The translations under genes and the position numbers were made by a program. Positions 54,241-64,000 of a stretch of DNA of 64,000 nt are shown here, piece by piece (position 1 is the stretch's first letter; every line of letters begins with the position of its first letter). Origin of the DNA: Hydrogenophaga pseudoflava (GTDB lineage: Bacteria; Pseudomonadota; Gammaproteobacteria; Burkholderiales; Burkholderiaceae_C); assembly GCF_031020795.1 (NCBI RefSeq), contig NZ_JAVHJP010000005.1:3362-67361 (forward strand). The letters are read 5' to 3'. A model generated the notes under the pieces. The model saw only the letters and a program-made list of their open reading frames with translations, was not told the origin of the DNA and made no database searches.

Positions 54241-55044
54241 TCAGAGCGTGAAGTCGTATTCGATGGTCAGCGGCGCGTGGTCGCTGAACTTCTCGCCCTT
54301 GTAGATCGATTCGGTGCGGGCGGTTTCGGCAAACGCCGGGGTCGCCAGGTGGTAGTCCAGACGCCACCCTACGTTATTGGCGTAAGCCTGCCCCCGGTTG
54401 CTCCACCATGTGTAGCAGGTGTCGGTGGTGTCCGGCTGCAGCCGGCGGTAGACGTCGATCAGGCCGCCCTCGTTCAGCAGCCGGGTCATCCAGGCGCGCT
54501 CCTCCGGGAGGAAGCCGCTGTTCTTCTGGTTGCTGCGCCAGTTCTTGAGGTCTTTTTCCTGGTGAGCGATGTTGACGTCGCTGCAGATCACGAACTCGCG
54601 CTTCTTCTTCAGCGCCATCAGGTGCGGGTACATCAGGTCCAGAAAGCGGTATTTGGCCTCCTGCCGCTCGGGACCGGAGGAGCCGCTGGGAAAGTACACG
54701 CTGATGACCGAAAACTTGCGTTTGGGGGTGTCGAAGCGCAGCTCGGCCCAGCGGCCCTCTGCGTCGAACTCGCCGCCGTCGAAGCCGGTCACCACGTCGC
54801 TGGGCAGGTGCCGGGTGTAGACGGCCACACCGGAATAGCCCTTCTTTTCCGCGAAATGGAAGTGCCCCTTGAGGCCGACCATCTCTTCAAACCGACCGGC
54901 CACGTCGGCGGCCTGGGCCTTGACTTCCTGCACGCAAATACAATCCGGCGCATGCCCGGCGAGCCAGGATTCCAGCCCTTTGTTGCTGGCCGAACGGATG
55001 CCGTTGAGGTTGAGGCTGGTCAGTTTGAACAAGGATTTCCCCAT
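54241..55044 (-). CDS. xth: Exodeoxyribonuclease III
   Basis: 267 residues, AP endonuclease/3'-5' exonuclease of base excision repair. SLNLNGIRSA, QEVKAQ, SDVNIAH, WRLDYHLAT and SDHAPL are the catalytic motifs. The ATG at 55044 shares two bases with the pyrE ATG on the other strand. A TTG four codons later (before FKLTSLN) is an alternative start. Confidence 0.93.
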   Translation of the reverse strand: MGKSLFKLTSLNLNGIRSASNKGLESWLAGHAPDCICVQEVKAQAADVAGRFEEMVGLKGHFHFAEKKGYSGVAVYTRHLPSDVVTGFDGGEFDAEGRWAELRFDTPKRKFSVISVYFPSGSSGPERQEAKYRFLDLMYPHLMALKKKREFVICSDVNIAHQEKDLKNWRSNQKNSGFLPEERAWMTRLLNEGGLIDVYRRLQPDTTDTCYTWWSNRGQAYANNVGWRLDYHLATPAFAETARTESIYKGEKFSDHAPLTIEYDFTL

Positions 55045-55759
55045 GTCGTTGGATGCGGACGCCACAGGCGCCGGTGCAAAAAAGGATTCGCTGGCACAGG
55101 ACTTCGTGCAGTTCTGCGTGGACTCGGGCGTGTTGCGCTTCGGCGAATTCAAGACCAAGGCCGGTCGCCTGTCTCCCTATTTCTTCAACGCCGGACTGTT
55201 CGACGATGGCGCCAAGCTTGGCCGGCTCGCGCAATTCTATGCACAGGCCCTGGTCGCCAGCGGCATTGAATTCGACATGATCTTCGGCCCGGCCTACAAG
55301 GGCATTCCGCTGGGCGCGGCGGTGGCCATCGAGCTGGCCCGACTGGGCCGCAACGTGCCGTTCGCCTACAACCGCAAGGAAGCCAAGGACCACGGTGAGG
55401 GGGGCACGCTGGTCGGTGCGCCGCTGAAGGGCCGGGTGCTGATCGTCGACGACGTGATGAGCGCCGGCACCGCCGCGCGCGAGTCCATCGCCCTGATCCA
55501 GGCCGCCGGCGCGACGCCGCACGCCGTGGCCATCGCGCTGGACCGGCAGGAGAAGGCCACCGAGAAGGCCGTGGATGGTTCGGTGAGAGACGTGGACCAC
55601 AGCGCCGTGCAGTATGTGCAGAACGCGCTCGGCCTCAAGGTCTGTGCCATTGCGAGGCTGGAGGATTTGCTGCAGTATCTGACGGGCCATCCCGGCGCCG
55701 AACTGGGCCAGCACCGCGACCGTGTGCTGGCTTACCGCGAACGCTACGGCGTCGCCTGA
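55043..55759 (+). CDS. pyrE: Orotate phosphoribosyltransferase
   Basis: 238 residues; makes OMP from orotate and PRPP in pyrimidine synthesis. The PRPP loop is VLIVDDVMSAGTA, and FGPAYKGIPLGAA and PFAYNRKEAKDHGEGG are conserved. AAGGA seven bases before the ATG is a good ribosome site, and it lies inside the antiparallel xth coding sequence. Confidence 0.95.
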   Translation: MSLDADATGAGAKKDSLAQDFVQFCVDSGVLRFGEFKTKAGRLSPYFFNAGLFDDGAKLGRLAQFYAQALVASGIEFDMIFGPAYKGIPLGAAVAIELARLGRNVPFAYNRKEAKDHGEGGTLVGAPLKGRVLIVDDVMSAGTAARESIALIQAAGATPHAVAIALDRQEKATEKAVDGSVRDVDHSAVQYVQNALGLKVCAIARLEDLLQYLTGHPGAELGQHRDRVLAYRERYGVA

Positions 55760-55768
55760 GGAACCTCC

Positions 55769-56431
55769 TTGATCCCATCTGCGCCCCTTGCCACTTCCGC
55801 CCGATGCCTGTGCCTGGCTGGCGCGGGCCTGCTGCTGGCGCTCGCGGCCCCGGCCGTGCCGGCCCAGGAAAAAAAAGGCGGCGGCATCTACAGCTGCGTG
55901 GACAGCAAGGGCCGGCGCCTCACGTCCGACCGGCCCATCGTCGACTGCCTGGACCGCGAGCAGAAAGAGCTGGGCGCCTCGGGCACGGTCCGGCGGGTCG
56001 TGCCGCCCAGCTACACGGCGGAAGAGCGGGCCCGCATCGAGGAACAGCGCCGGGCAGAAGAACTCGAGCGCTCGCGGATCGCCGAAGAAAAGCGGCGCGA
56101 GCGGGCCCTGTTGATCCGTTACCCCACCCAGGCCATGCACGACAAGGAGCGTGCGGAAGCGCTCAAGCAGATCGACGAGGTCATCGAGGCGGTGAAAAAA
56201 CGCGTGACCGAGCTGGGCACGCAGCGCAAGGAAATCGACCAGGAGCTGGAGTTCTACCAGAACGACCCCAAGAAGGCGCCGCCCTGGCTGCAGCGCAAGC
56301 TGGAGGACAACGCCCAGCAGGTTCAGGTACAGACCCGCTTCCTGAGCGACCAGAACCTGGAGAAGCAGCGGGTCAACGCGCGGTTCGACGAAGAACTGGT
56401 CAAGCTGCGCGCGCTCTGGACGAAGCGGTGA
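55769..56431 (+). CDS. DUF4124-like secreted hypothetical protein
   Basis: 220 residues: signal peptide ending near VPAQE, a short DUF4124-like segment (IYSCVDSKGRRLTSDRPIVDC) and long charged helices (about 85-215) with coiled-coil character. The start is TTG at 55769, with GAGGA before it. Follows pyrE by 9 bp. Function unknown. Confidence 0.72.
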   Translation: MIPSAPLATSARCLCLAGAGLLLALAAPAVPAQEKKGGGIYSCVDSKGRRLTSDRPIVDCLDREQKELGASGTVRRVVPPSYTAEERARIEEQRRAEELERSRIAEEKRRERALLIRYPTQAMHDKERAEALKQIDEVIEAVKKRVTELGTQRKEIDQELEFYQNDPKKAPPWLQRKLEDNAQQVQVQTRFLSDQNLEKQRVNARFDEELVKLRALWTKR

Positions 56432-56435
56432 CCCT

Positions 56436-56459
56436 GCTGCGCCGCTGACACGGCGCAGC
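56436..56459. terminator. Shared hairpin between convergent genes
   Basis: GCTGCGCCG-N6-CGGCGCAGC, a 9-bp stem between the stops of the DUF4124 gene and gatB. No T-tract, so possibly an mRNA-stabilising hairpin rather than a classical terminator. Confidence 0.45.
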
Positions 56460-56462
56460 CTC

Positions 56463-57923
56463 TCAGCCGAGCTTCTTCTTCAGCAGTTCGTTGGCCTGCT
56501 GCGGGTTGGCCTTGCCCTTGCTCGCTTTCATGACCAGGCCGACCAGCGCGTTGAAGGCCTTGTCCTTGCCGGCGCGGAACTGCTCGACCATGGGTGCGTT
56601 GGCGGCCATCACCTCGTCGATGATGGCTTCCAGTGCGCCGGAGTCGTTCATCTGCTTGAGGCCCTTGGCCTCAATGACGGCGTCAACGTCCTGTCCCTCG
56701 CCCGCCCACAGCGCGTCCATCACCTGCTTGGCGGCGTTGTTCGACACCGTGCCGTCGGCGATGCGCTTGAGCAGCGCGGCCAGCGTCTCTGCGCTCACCG
56801 GCACCTGGGCAATGTCCTTCTCTTCGCTGTTCAGGCGGCGCGAAACCTCGCCCATGATCCAGTTGCTGGCCATCTTGGCCTGGCCACTGGCCTTGGCCGC
56901 CGTCTCGAAGTAGGCCGCCATGGCCGGGCTCTGGGTCAGCGTGGTCGCATCGTATTCGGGCAGGCCGTAGTCGGCCACCAGGCGCTCGGCCATCTGGCGC
57001 GGCAGCTCGGGCATCGCCGCCTTCACCTCGTCCACCCAGCTGCGCGCGATCACCAGCGGCGGCAAATCCGGATCGGGGAAGTAGCGGTAGTCGGCCGCGT
57101 CTTCCTTGGTGCGCATGGCACGGGTCTCGCCCGTGTCGGGGTCGAACAGCACCGTGGCCTGCTGGATCGCATGGCCGTCCTCGATCTGCTCGATCTGCCA
57201 GCGCACCTCGTAGTCGATGGCCTGCTGCATGAACTTGAACGAGTTCAGGTTCTTGATCTCGCGCCGCGTACCCAGCGGCGCACCCGGCTTGCGCACCGAC
57301 ACGTTGGCGTCGCAGCGGAACGAGCCTTCCTGCATGTTGCCGTCGCAGATGCCGATCCAGGTGACGATCTTGTGCAACTCTTTCGCGTAGGCCACGGCCT
57401 CGGCGCTGGAGCGGATGTCGGGCTCGGTCACGATCTCCAGCAGCGGCGTGCCGGCGCGGTTGAGGTCGATGCCGCTCTGGCCGATGAAGTCCTCGTGCAG
57501 GCTCTTGCCCGCGTCCTCTTCGAGGTGGGCACGCACCAGGCGCACGGTCTTCTTCTCGTCACCGAGGAAAAAGCTCACCTCGCCGCCCTGCACCACCGGG
57601 ATCTCGAACTGGCTGATCTGGTAGCCCTTGGGCAGATCGGGGTAGAAGTAGTTCTTGCGCGCGAACACGCTCTGTTCGGCGATGTGCGAGCCCAGCGCCA
57701 AGCCGAGGCGGATGGCGTGCGCCACCGCTTCGCGGTTCATCACCGGCAGCGTGCCCGGCAGCGCCAGATCCACCGCGCAGGCTTGCGTGTTCGGCTCGGC
57801 GCCGAAGGCCGTGGGCGCGCGGCTGAAGATCTTGGACTGCGTGGCGAGCTGGGCGTGGGTCTCGAAGCCGATCACGACTTCGTAACCGTGCACCAGCAGG
57901 GAAGCTTGTTTTTTCTCGCTCAT
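56463..57923 (-). CDS. gatB: Aspartyl/glutamyl-tRNA amidotransferase subunit B
   Basis: 486 residues. [21 protein letters not shown] is the GatB start, followed by the kinase-like domain ([16 protein letters not shown]) and the C-terminal YqeY-type tRNA-binding domain. With GatA and GatC it converts Glu-tRNA(Gln)/Asp-tRNA(Asn) to the amidated forms. Starts 2 bp after gatA. Confidence 0.97.
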   Translation of the reverse strand: MSEKKQASLLVHGYEVVIGFETHAQLATQSKIFSRAPTAFGAEPNTQACAVDLALPGTLPVMNREAVAHAIRLGLALGSHIAEQSVFARKNYFYPDLPKGYQISQFEIPVVQGGEVSFFLGDEKKTVRLVRAHLEEDAGKSLHEDFIGQSGIDLNRAGTPLLEIVTEPDIRSSAEAVAYAKELHKIVTWIGICDGNMQEGSFRCDANVSVRKPGAPLGTRREIKNLNSFKFMQQAIDYEVRWQIEQIEDGHAIQQATVLFDPDTGETRAMRTKEDAADYRYFPDPDLPPLVIARSWVDEVKAAMPELPRQMAERLVADYGLPEYDATTLTQSPAMAAYFETAAKASGQAKMASNWIMGEVSRRLNSEEKDIAQVPVSAETLAALLKRIADGTVSNNAAKQVMDALWAGEGQDVDAVIEAKGLKQMNDSGALEAIIDEVMAANAPMVEQFRAGKDKAFNALVGLVMKASKGKANPQQANELLKKKLG

Positions 57924-57925
57924 GT

Positions 57926-59422
57926 TCAGAAGCCCTCCGGCGTCTTCGTGTGCCAGTCGGTGGCGCGCTGGAACGCATCGGCCGCCTGCAGCAGTTCGGC
58001 CTCACGGAAGTAGTTGCCGATCAGTTGCAGGCCCACAGGCAGACCGCCCGCACCGAAGCCGGCCGGCACGCTCATGCCGGGCAGGCCGGCCAGCGAGGCG
58101 GGCAGCGTGAAGATGTCGGCCAGGTAGTTGGCGACCGGGTCGTCGCTCATCTCGCCGATCTTCCAGGCGGTGGTCGGCGCGGCCGGACCGGCGATCAGGT
58201 CGCACTGCGCGAAGGCGTCCTGGAAGTCCTGCGCGATCAGGCGTCGGATCTGCTGCGCCTTGAGGTAATACGCGTCGTAGTAGCCGTGTGAGAGGACATA
58301 GGTGCCGATCATGATGCGCCGCTGCACCTCGGGCCCGAAGCCTTCGCTGCGCGACTTCTTGTACATGTCGATCAGGTCGTCGTACTGCGCGGCGCGGTGA
58401 CCGAACTTCACGCCGTCGAAACGGCTCAGGTTCGACGAGGCCTCGGCCGGCGCGATGATGTAGTAGACCGGGATGGACAGCTCGGTGCGCGGCAGCGAGA
58501 TGTCGACCAGCGTGGCACCCAGCTTCTCGTATTCGCTCAAAGCGGTTCGAACGGCGGCGACCACGTCGGGTGCGCAGCCTTCACCGAAGAACTCCTTGGG
58601 CAGGCCGACGCGCAGGCCCTTGAGTGGCTGGGCGGCGGTGGCGCCCTCGCGAAGGGTCCCCAGCAGGCGCGTGTAGTCCTCGGCCGGGTGGTCCAGGCTG
58701 GTGGAGTCGCGGTCGATGTCCGGACCGGCCATCGCGCTCAGCAGCGTGGCGCAGTCGGCGGCGCTGCGCGCCATCGGGCCGGCCTGGTCCAGGCTGGAGG
58801 CGAAGGCGATCATGCCGTAGCGCGAGCAGCGGCCGTACGTGGGCTTGATGCCGGTGACGTTGCAGAAGCTCGCGGGCTGACGGATCGAGCCGCCGGTGTC
58901 GGTGCCGGTGGTGGCCGGCGCCAGACGCGCGGCCACGGCCACGGCCGAGCCGCCCGAGGAGCCGCCGGGCACGCGCTCCATGTCCCAGGGGTTGCGGGCC
59001 ACCCCATAGGCGGAGTTCTCGTTGCTGCCGCCCATGGCGAACTCGTCGCAGTTGAGCTTGCCCAGGGTCACGGCGCCGGCCTTGGCGAGGTTGGCGACCA
59101 CGGTGGCATCGAACGGGCTCTGGTAGCCCTCCAGCATCTTGCTGCCCGCGGTGCTGGTGAAGCCCTGCGTGACGAAGATGTCCTTGTGCGCCAGGGGCAC
59201 ACCCAGCAGCGGGCCGCGTTCGCCGGCGGCCACGCGGGCATCGGCCGCTTTGGCCTGCGCCAGCGTCAGGTCCTCGTTGAACGACAGGTAGGCGCCAAGG
59301 TTCTGGTGTTGCTTCGCGCGCGCCAGCAGGGCCTGCGCGGCTTCGACAGACGACGTTTGTTTGTCGGCGATGGCGGCGGCCAGTTCGGCCACGCCCATCT
59401 GGTGGAGGTCGTTCAAGCTCAT
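57926..59422 (-). CDS. gatA: Aspartyl/glutamyl-tRNA amidotransferase subunit A
   Basis: 498 residues, amidase-signature enzyme with the Ser-cisSer-Lys triad: [10 protein letters not shown] (Lys), [13 protein letters not shown] and [11 protein letters not shown]. Supplies ammonia for the transamidation by GatB. ATG overlaps the gatC stop. Confidence 0.97.
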   Translation of the reverse strand: MSLNDLHQMGVAELAAAIADKQTSSVEAAQALLARAKQHQNLGAYLSFNEDLTLAQAKAADARVAAGERGPLLGVPLAHKDIFVTQGFTSTAGSKMLEGYQSPFDATVVANLAKAGAVTLGKLNCDEFAMGGSNENSAYGVARNPWDMERVPGGSSGGSAVAVAARLAPATTGTDTGGSIRQPASFCNVTGIKPTYGRCSRYGMIAFASSLDQAGPMARSAADCATLLSAMAGPDIDRDSTSLDHPAEDYTRLLGTLREGATAAQPLKGLRVGLPKEFFGEGCAPDVVAAVRTALSEYEKLGATLVDISLPRTELSIPVYYIIAPAEASSNLSRFDGVKFGHRAAQYDDLIDMYKKSRSEGFGPEVQRRIMIGTYVLSHGYYDAYYLKAQQIRRLIAQDFQDAFAQCDLIAGPAAPTTAWKIGEMSDDPVANYLADIFTLPASLAGLPGMSVPAGFGAGGLPVGLQLIGNYFREAELLQAADAFQRATDWHTKTPEGF

Positions 59423-59718
59423 TCGATCACCTTGGGCACGAGGAACAGGCCGCGCTCGACGGCAGGGGCACTTTGCTGGTTGGCCTCGCGGTTGTTCGGT
59501 TCGCTGGCCACGTCGGGCCGCAGGCGCAGGCTGACGTGATCGATCACGGCGGTGGGGTGGGCCAGCGGCTCGATGCCGGAGGTGTCCACCGCCTTCATCT
59601 GCTCGACGATGTCGAAGAAGCCGTTGAGCTGGGTGAGCATGCGCTCGGCCTGGGCCGGGGGCATTTCCAGCCGGGCCAGGTTGGCGATGCGGCCGATGTC
59701 GGTCAGGGTCAGGGACAT
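59419..59718 (-). CDS. gatC: Aspartyl/glutamyl-tRNA amidotransferase subunit C
   Basis: 99 residues: [17 protein letters not shown] at the start and [21 protein letters not shown] are the GatC hallmarks. It clamps GatA to GatB. First gene of gatCAB; a probable divergent promoter region is shared with mreB. Confidence 0.95.
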   Translation of the reverse strand: MSLTLTDIGRIANLARLEMPPAQAERMLTQLNGFFDIVEQMKAVDTSGIEPLAHPTAVIDHVSLRLRPDVASEPNNREANQQSAPAVERGLFLVPKVIE

Positions 59719-59894
59719 GACGGGGAGTGGTGAGGCGGTCGATCAAAAAAACAGGCCTGGGCGCAGCGCAAGGCGGCTGAAACGGCCTGTAAGGAGATGA
59801 TTTCGCCCCCGTTGGGCACAGTTATGCACAGGGGATACGGTATTATCCAAGGTTTGGCGACCCCGACCGCCCATCGGGCCGTTTTTGTCGCTGA

Positions 59895-61025
<1,131 letters not shown>

Positions 61026-61067
61026 GCGCGCGCCGGATCTCCGGCCCCGTCGAGAGCCCATCCCGCC

Positions 61068-62003
61068 ATGCCACTGGGCACCCTGGACCGCACCCCGCCC
61101 CCGTTTTTCAAGCAGGGGCCGTCGGCCCTGTCCAAGCTCATGGTGTTCAGCGCGATCGCGCTGTTCCTGATGGTCGCGGACACCCGTTTCCAGATCACCG
61201 CGCCGCTGCGTGCGGCGCTCGCCACGGCCCTGTACCCGGTGCAGTGGCTGGTGATGCAGCCGGTCGACGCCGCCCGCCAGGCCGGCGGCTACTTCACCAG
61301 CCTGCACACCGCGGAGCAGGAAGCCGCCAACGCGCGCATGCGGCTGGCGACCCAGGCCGAGCGGGCGCTGCAGGTCGAGCAGCTGATGCTGGAGAACCAG
61401 CGCCTGCGCGAGCTGCTGGTGATGCGCGAGCGCATCACCACGCCCGCCACCGGCGCACAGGTCCTCTACGACGCGGCCGACCCCTATTCGCGCAAGGTCA
61501 TCATCGACCGCGGCCAGACCCACGGCGTCGTTCCCGGTTCGCCCGTGATCGATGACAGCGGGGTGCTGGGCCAGGTCACGCGCGTGTACCCGCTGGTGTC
61601 CGAGGTCACGATGCTGATCGACCGCGACCAGGCCATCCCCGTGCTCAACACCCGCACCGGCGTGCGCAGCGTGGTCTATGGACAACCTGGAGAGGACGGT
61701 GACGGACTGGAGCTGCGCTACACGCTGGCCAACGCCGACCTCAGCGAGGGCGACCTGCTGACCACCAGCGGTGTCGACGGTGTCTACCCGGCGGGCCTGC
61801 CGGTGGGGCGCATCACCAAGGTCGAGCGGCGCGCGGAGTCCTCGTTCACCCGCGTCAACTGTGCACCCGTGGCCCGCATGCAGGGCGCCTTGCACGTGCT
61901 GGTGCTGACCCCGGTGGGGCAGTCGCTGCCAGCGCCGCCCGCGGCCGGTGCCGGCAAGGGTGCTGCCACGGTCACCCCGTCCGAACGCGGGAGGGCCCCA
62001 TGA
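61068..62003 (+). CDS. mreC: Cell-shape protein MreC
   Basis: 311 residues: one membrane anchor (about 23-55), a coiled coil (about 80-125, ending LLVMRERI) and the beta-barrel MreC domain (VIIDRGQTHGVVPGSPVID). Links MreB to the periplasmic PBP2 complex. Stop overlaps the mreD start (ATGA). Confidence 0.95.
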   Translation: MPLGTLDRTPPPFFKQGPSALSKLMVFSAIALFLMVADTRFQITAPLRAALATALYPVQWLVMQPVDAARQAGGYFTSLHTAEQEAANARMRLATQAERALQVEQLMLENQRLRELLVMRERITTPATGAQVLYDAADPYSRKVIIDRGQTHGVVPGSPVIDDSGVLGQVTRVYPLVSEVTMLIDRDQAIPVLNTRTGVRSVVYGQPGEDGDGLELRYTLANADLSEGDLLTTSGVDGVYPAGLPVGRITKVERRAESSFTRVNCAPVARMQGALHVLVLTPVGQSLPAPPAAGAGKGAATVTPSERGRAP

Positions 62004-62530
62004 TCATGCGCCCCGGGCAGCAGCTGCTGCTGCCAGCCAACCCGGTGTTCATCTGGAGCAGCCTGTTCGGCGCGCTGCTGATCAACATCCTCATGAACAT
62101 GGGTCTGCTGGGTCGCGCCGCCTGGGCGCCCGACCTGCTGATCGTGGCCCTGGTGTTCTGGAGCGTGCACCAGCCGCTGCGCATCGGCGTCGGCACCGCG
62201 TTCTTCTTCGGTCTGGTGATGGACGTGCAGCAGGGCGCGCTGCTTGGCCAGCACGCCCTGGCCTACACCGTGCTGGGCTACTTCGCGGTGTTCATGCACC
62301 GGCGCCTGCTGTGGTTCGATGTGCCGACGCAGGCGGTCCAGGTGCTGCCACTGTTCGTTGCGGTGCACGCGCTGGAACTGCTGGTGCGCCTGGTCGCCGG
62401 GGACGGCTTCCCGGGCTGGAGCCACCTGCTCGCCCCCGTGATCGAAGCCGTGCTGTGGCCGGTGGCCTCGGTGCTGCTGCTGGCACCCCAGCGCCGCGCG
62501 CCCGATCCGGACGACAACCGGCCATTATGA
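62000..62530 (+). CDS. mreD: Rod-shape membrane protein MreD
   Basis: 176 residues with five to six hydrophobic helices, e.g. LFGALLINILMNMGLLG and DLLIVALVFWSV. Partner of MreC in the elongasome. Followed by a 124-bp repeat element before mrdA. Confidence 0.93.
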   Translation: MIMRPGQQLLLPANPVFIWSSLFGALLINILMNMGLLGRAAWAPDLLIVALVFWSVHQPLRIGVGTAFFFGLVMDVQQGALLGQHALAYTVLGYFAVFMHRRLLWFDVPTQAVQVLPLFVAVHALELLVRLVAGDGFPGWSHLLAPVIEAVLWPVASVLLLAPQRRAPDPDDNRPL

Positions 62531-62654
62531 AAACCCCCTGCGCCGCCTTCGGCGTCTCCCCCCTGCAAGGGGGGCGATGCGTGTGGCCCGGCAAAGCCGG
62601 TTCCACCGCATCCTGGTGGGAAGTCACTTCGCACGAGCGGAGCGTGGGGGCCAC
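62531..62654. repeat. REP-like G+C-rich hairpin cluster inside the mre-mrdA operon
   Basis: Three adjacent stems: CGCCG-N4-CGGCG, CCCCCC-N5-GGGGGG and CCGGC-AAA-GCCGG, then GAGCGGAGCGTGGGGGCCAC. The reverse complement of this end shares CCCCCACGCTCC with 48050-48080, so the same family probably recurs. No T-tracts. Typical of intergenic repeats seen across Comamonadaceae. Confidence 0.6.
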
Positions 62655-64000
62655 ATGACCGAACTCAGAAACGTCGAAGCCGACCTGGCGCAGTTCCGCA
62701 CCCGGGTGGTGGTGGCGGGGCTGGCAGTGCTGTTCGCCTTCGGCCTGCTGGCCGCGCGCATGGTCTACCTGCAGGTGCTGCGCCACGACGACTTCGACGC
62801 CCAGGCCGAAAGCAACCGCACCGCGGTCCTGCCGGTCGTGCCCAACCGGGGGCAGATCCTGGACCGGCACGGCCGCGTGCTGGCCACCAACTTCTCGGCC
62901 TACACGCTGGAAATCACTCCCTCCAAGGTCGAGGACCTGGACGGCACCATCGAGGCGCTGGGCGAGCTGGTCGACATCCAGCCGCGCGACAAGCGGCGCT
63001 TCCGCAAGCTGCTGGAAGAGTCGCGGCGCTTCGATTCGCTGCCGATCCGCACGCGCCTGACCGACGACGAGGTCGCGCGCTTCACCGCCCAGCGCTACCG
63101 CTTCCCCGGTGTGGACGTGCGCGCCCGCCTGATCCGCCACTACCCCCATGGAGAAGTGGCCAGCCATGTGGTCGGCTACATCGGCCGCATCAACCAGCGG
63201 GAAAAGGAAAGTATCGAAGAGTGGCCTGAAGAGGACCAGGCCAACTACCGCGGCACCGACTACATCGGCAAGCTGGGCACCGAACAGCACTACGAGCGCG
63301 AGCTGCATGGCCTCACGGGATTCGACCGCGTCGAGACTTCGGCCGGCGGCCGCGCGGTGCGCTCGCTGGCCAATACGCCGGCCACCCCGGGCAACACCGT
63401 GGTGCTGGCGATCGACATCAAGCTGCAGAAGCTGGTGGAGGACATGTTCGGCGAGCGCCGGGGCGCGCTGGTGGCCATCGACCCGCGCAACGGCGAGGTG
63501 CTGGCCTTTGTCTCCAAACCCACCTTCGACCCCAACCTGTTCGTCGAAGGCATCGATTCCGAGAACTGGAAAATCCTCAACGAATCGATCGACAAGCCCC
63601 TGCTCAACCGCGCGCTGCGCGGCACCTACCCGCCCGGTTCCACCTACAAGCCCTTCATGGCGCTGGGTGCGCTGGAGACCGGCACCCGCAGCGCGAGCAC
63701 CATCATCAACGACCCGGGCTACTGGATGTTCGGCAACCACCGCTTCCGCAGCCACGGCGACGGCGGCCTGGGCGCGGTCGACATGCACCGCAGCATCGTC
63801 AAGTCGAGCAACGTCTACTACTACTCGCTGGCCAACGAGATGGGCGTGGAGGCCATGCACGACTTCATGGCGCCCCTGGGTTTCGGCCAGATCACCGGCA
63901 TCGATCTCAAGGGCGAGGTGCGCGGCGTGCTGCCCAACCAGGCATGGAAGCGCAACACCTACAAGCGGCCCGAGCAGCAGAAGTGGTACGCGGGCGAGAC
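62655..64000 (+). CDS. mrdA: Penicillin-binding protein 2, cut by the window edge
   Basis: About 448 codons visible of some 640. It begins TELRNVEADLAQF and has one membrane helix (about 15-38), the PBP dimer domain (NRGQILDRHGRVLA) and the transpeptidase domain with the catalytic Ser in PPGSTYKP (near residue 330) and SSN in IVKSSNVYYY. Elongation-specific transpeptidase of the rod complex. The C-terminal KTG motif lies beyond base 64000. Confidence 0.96.
   Translation, partial: MTELRNVEADLAQFRTRVVVAGLAVLFAFGLLAARMVYLQVLRHDDFDAQAESNRTAVLPVVPNRGQILDRHGRVLATNFSAYTLEITPSKVEDLDGTIEALGELVDIQPRDKRRFRKLLEESRRFDSLPIRTRLTDDEVARFTAQRYRFPGVDVRARLIRHYPHGEVASHVVGYIGRINQREKESIEEWPEEDQANYRGTDYIGKLGTEQHYERELHGLTGFDRVETSAGGRAVRSLANTPATPGNTVVLAIDIKLQKLVEDMFGERRGALVAIDPRNGEVLAFVSKPTFDPNLFVEGIDSENWKILNESIDKPLLNRALRGTYPPGSTYKPFMALGALETGTRSASTIINDPGYWMFGNHRFRSHGDGGLGAVDMHRSIVKSSNVYYYSLANEMGVEAMHDFMAPLGFGQITGIDLKGEVRGVLPNQAWKRNTYKRPEQQKWYAGE

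Noticed and set aside
59869-59886. GCCC-ATC-GGGC followed by a T-run in the mreB leader as an attenuator.
   Set aside because: The stem is only four base pairs, too weak to claim termination.

Overview
The window is a stretch of high-GC chromosome that reads as Betaproteobacteria, order Burkholderiales, most likely family Comamonadaceae (Hydrogenophaga-like). This rests on the protein flavour of RpsL, MreB, GatCAB and HemB, on a Comamonas-type phenol hydroxylase/meta-cleavage operon with its paired DmpR-type and GntR-type regulators, and on G+C-rich REP-like intergenic repeats. The genus is an inference; the family is fairly secure.

Layout. 1-1410: start of rpsL (cut by the window edge) and a D-Ala-D-Ala carboxypeptidase. 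1455-4017: alpha/beta hydrolase, thioredoxin-like ferredoxin, VanZ-family protein and HemJ. 4018-4270 holds a strong terminator preceded by a promoter-like pair and a perfect palindrome, possibly a small RNA. 4271-11373: degenerate histidine-kinase/receiver protein, hemB, corA, amidohydrolase plus dienelactone hydrolase, SDR plus MaoC, and marC. 11380-27404 is the phenol catabolic block: a regulatory operon (dmpR-type activator, GntR-type regulator) faces dmpKLMNOPQB, a DUF336 gene, dmpCDEHFGI and a third hydratase. Phenol is hydroxylated to catechol (KLMNOP), cleaved at the meta position (B, kept active by ferredoxin Q) and taken to pyruvate and acetyl-CoA by C-D-E-H-F-G-I. The divergent region has a sigma-54 promoter, two helically phased activator sites and a 13-bp inverted repeat that marks both promoters.

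27405-29110 is a compositionally different patch with an orphan PD-(D/E)xK-like gene and an isolated LexA-type box. 29541-38082 is a second meta-cleavage operon on the minus strand, for homoprotocatechuate: hpaR-G1-G2-E-(repeat element)-D-F-H-class II aldolase-ketopantoate-reductase-like-hpaI. The hpaR promoter contains a clean MarR-type palindrome. The 4-hydroxyphenylacetate hydroxylase genes hpaBC are absent.

38179-59718 is mostly housekeeping: flavin oxidoreductase, J-domain protein, radA, acyltransferase, ilvE, glycosyltransferase, a two-component system, acyl-CoA synthetase, ampG-like permease, M48 protease, MBL hydrolase, LysR regulator, xth/pyrE (whose start codons overlap head to head) and gatCAB. 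59982-64000 begins the mreBCD-mrdA cell-shape operon, with mrdA cut by the window edge.

A cross-cutting observation: seven genes that begin transcription units lack a Shine-Dalgarno sequence and carry a -10-like hexamer exactly 6 nt before the ATG (two more are close), suggesting a class of leaderless mRNAs. No tRNA, rRNA, CRISPR array, transposase or integrase was recognised.
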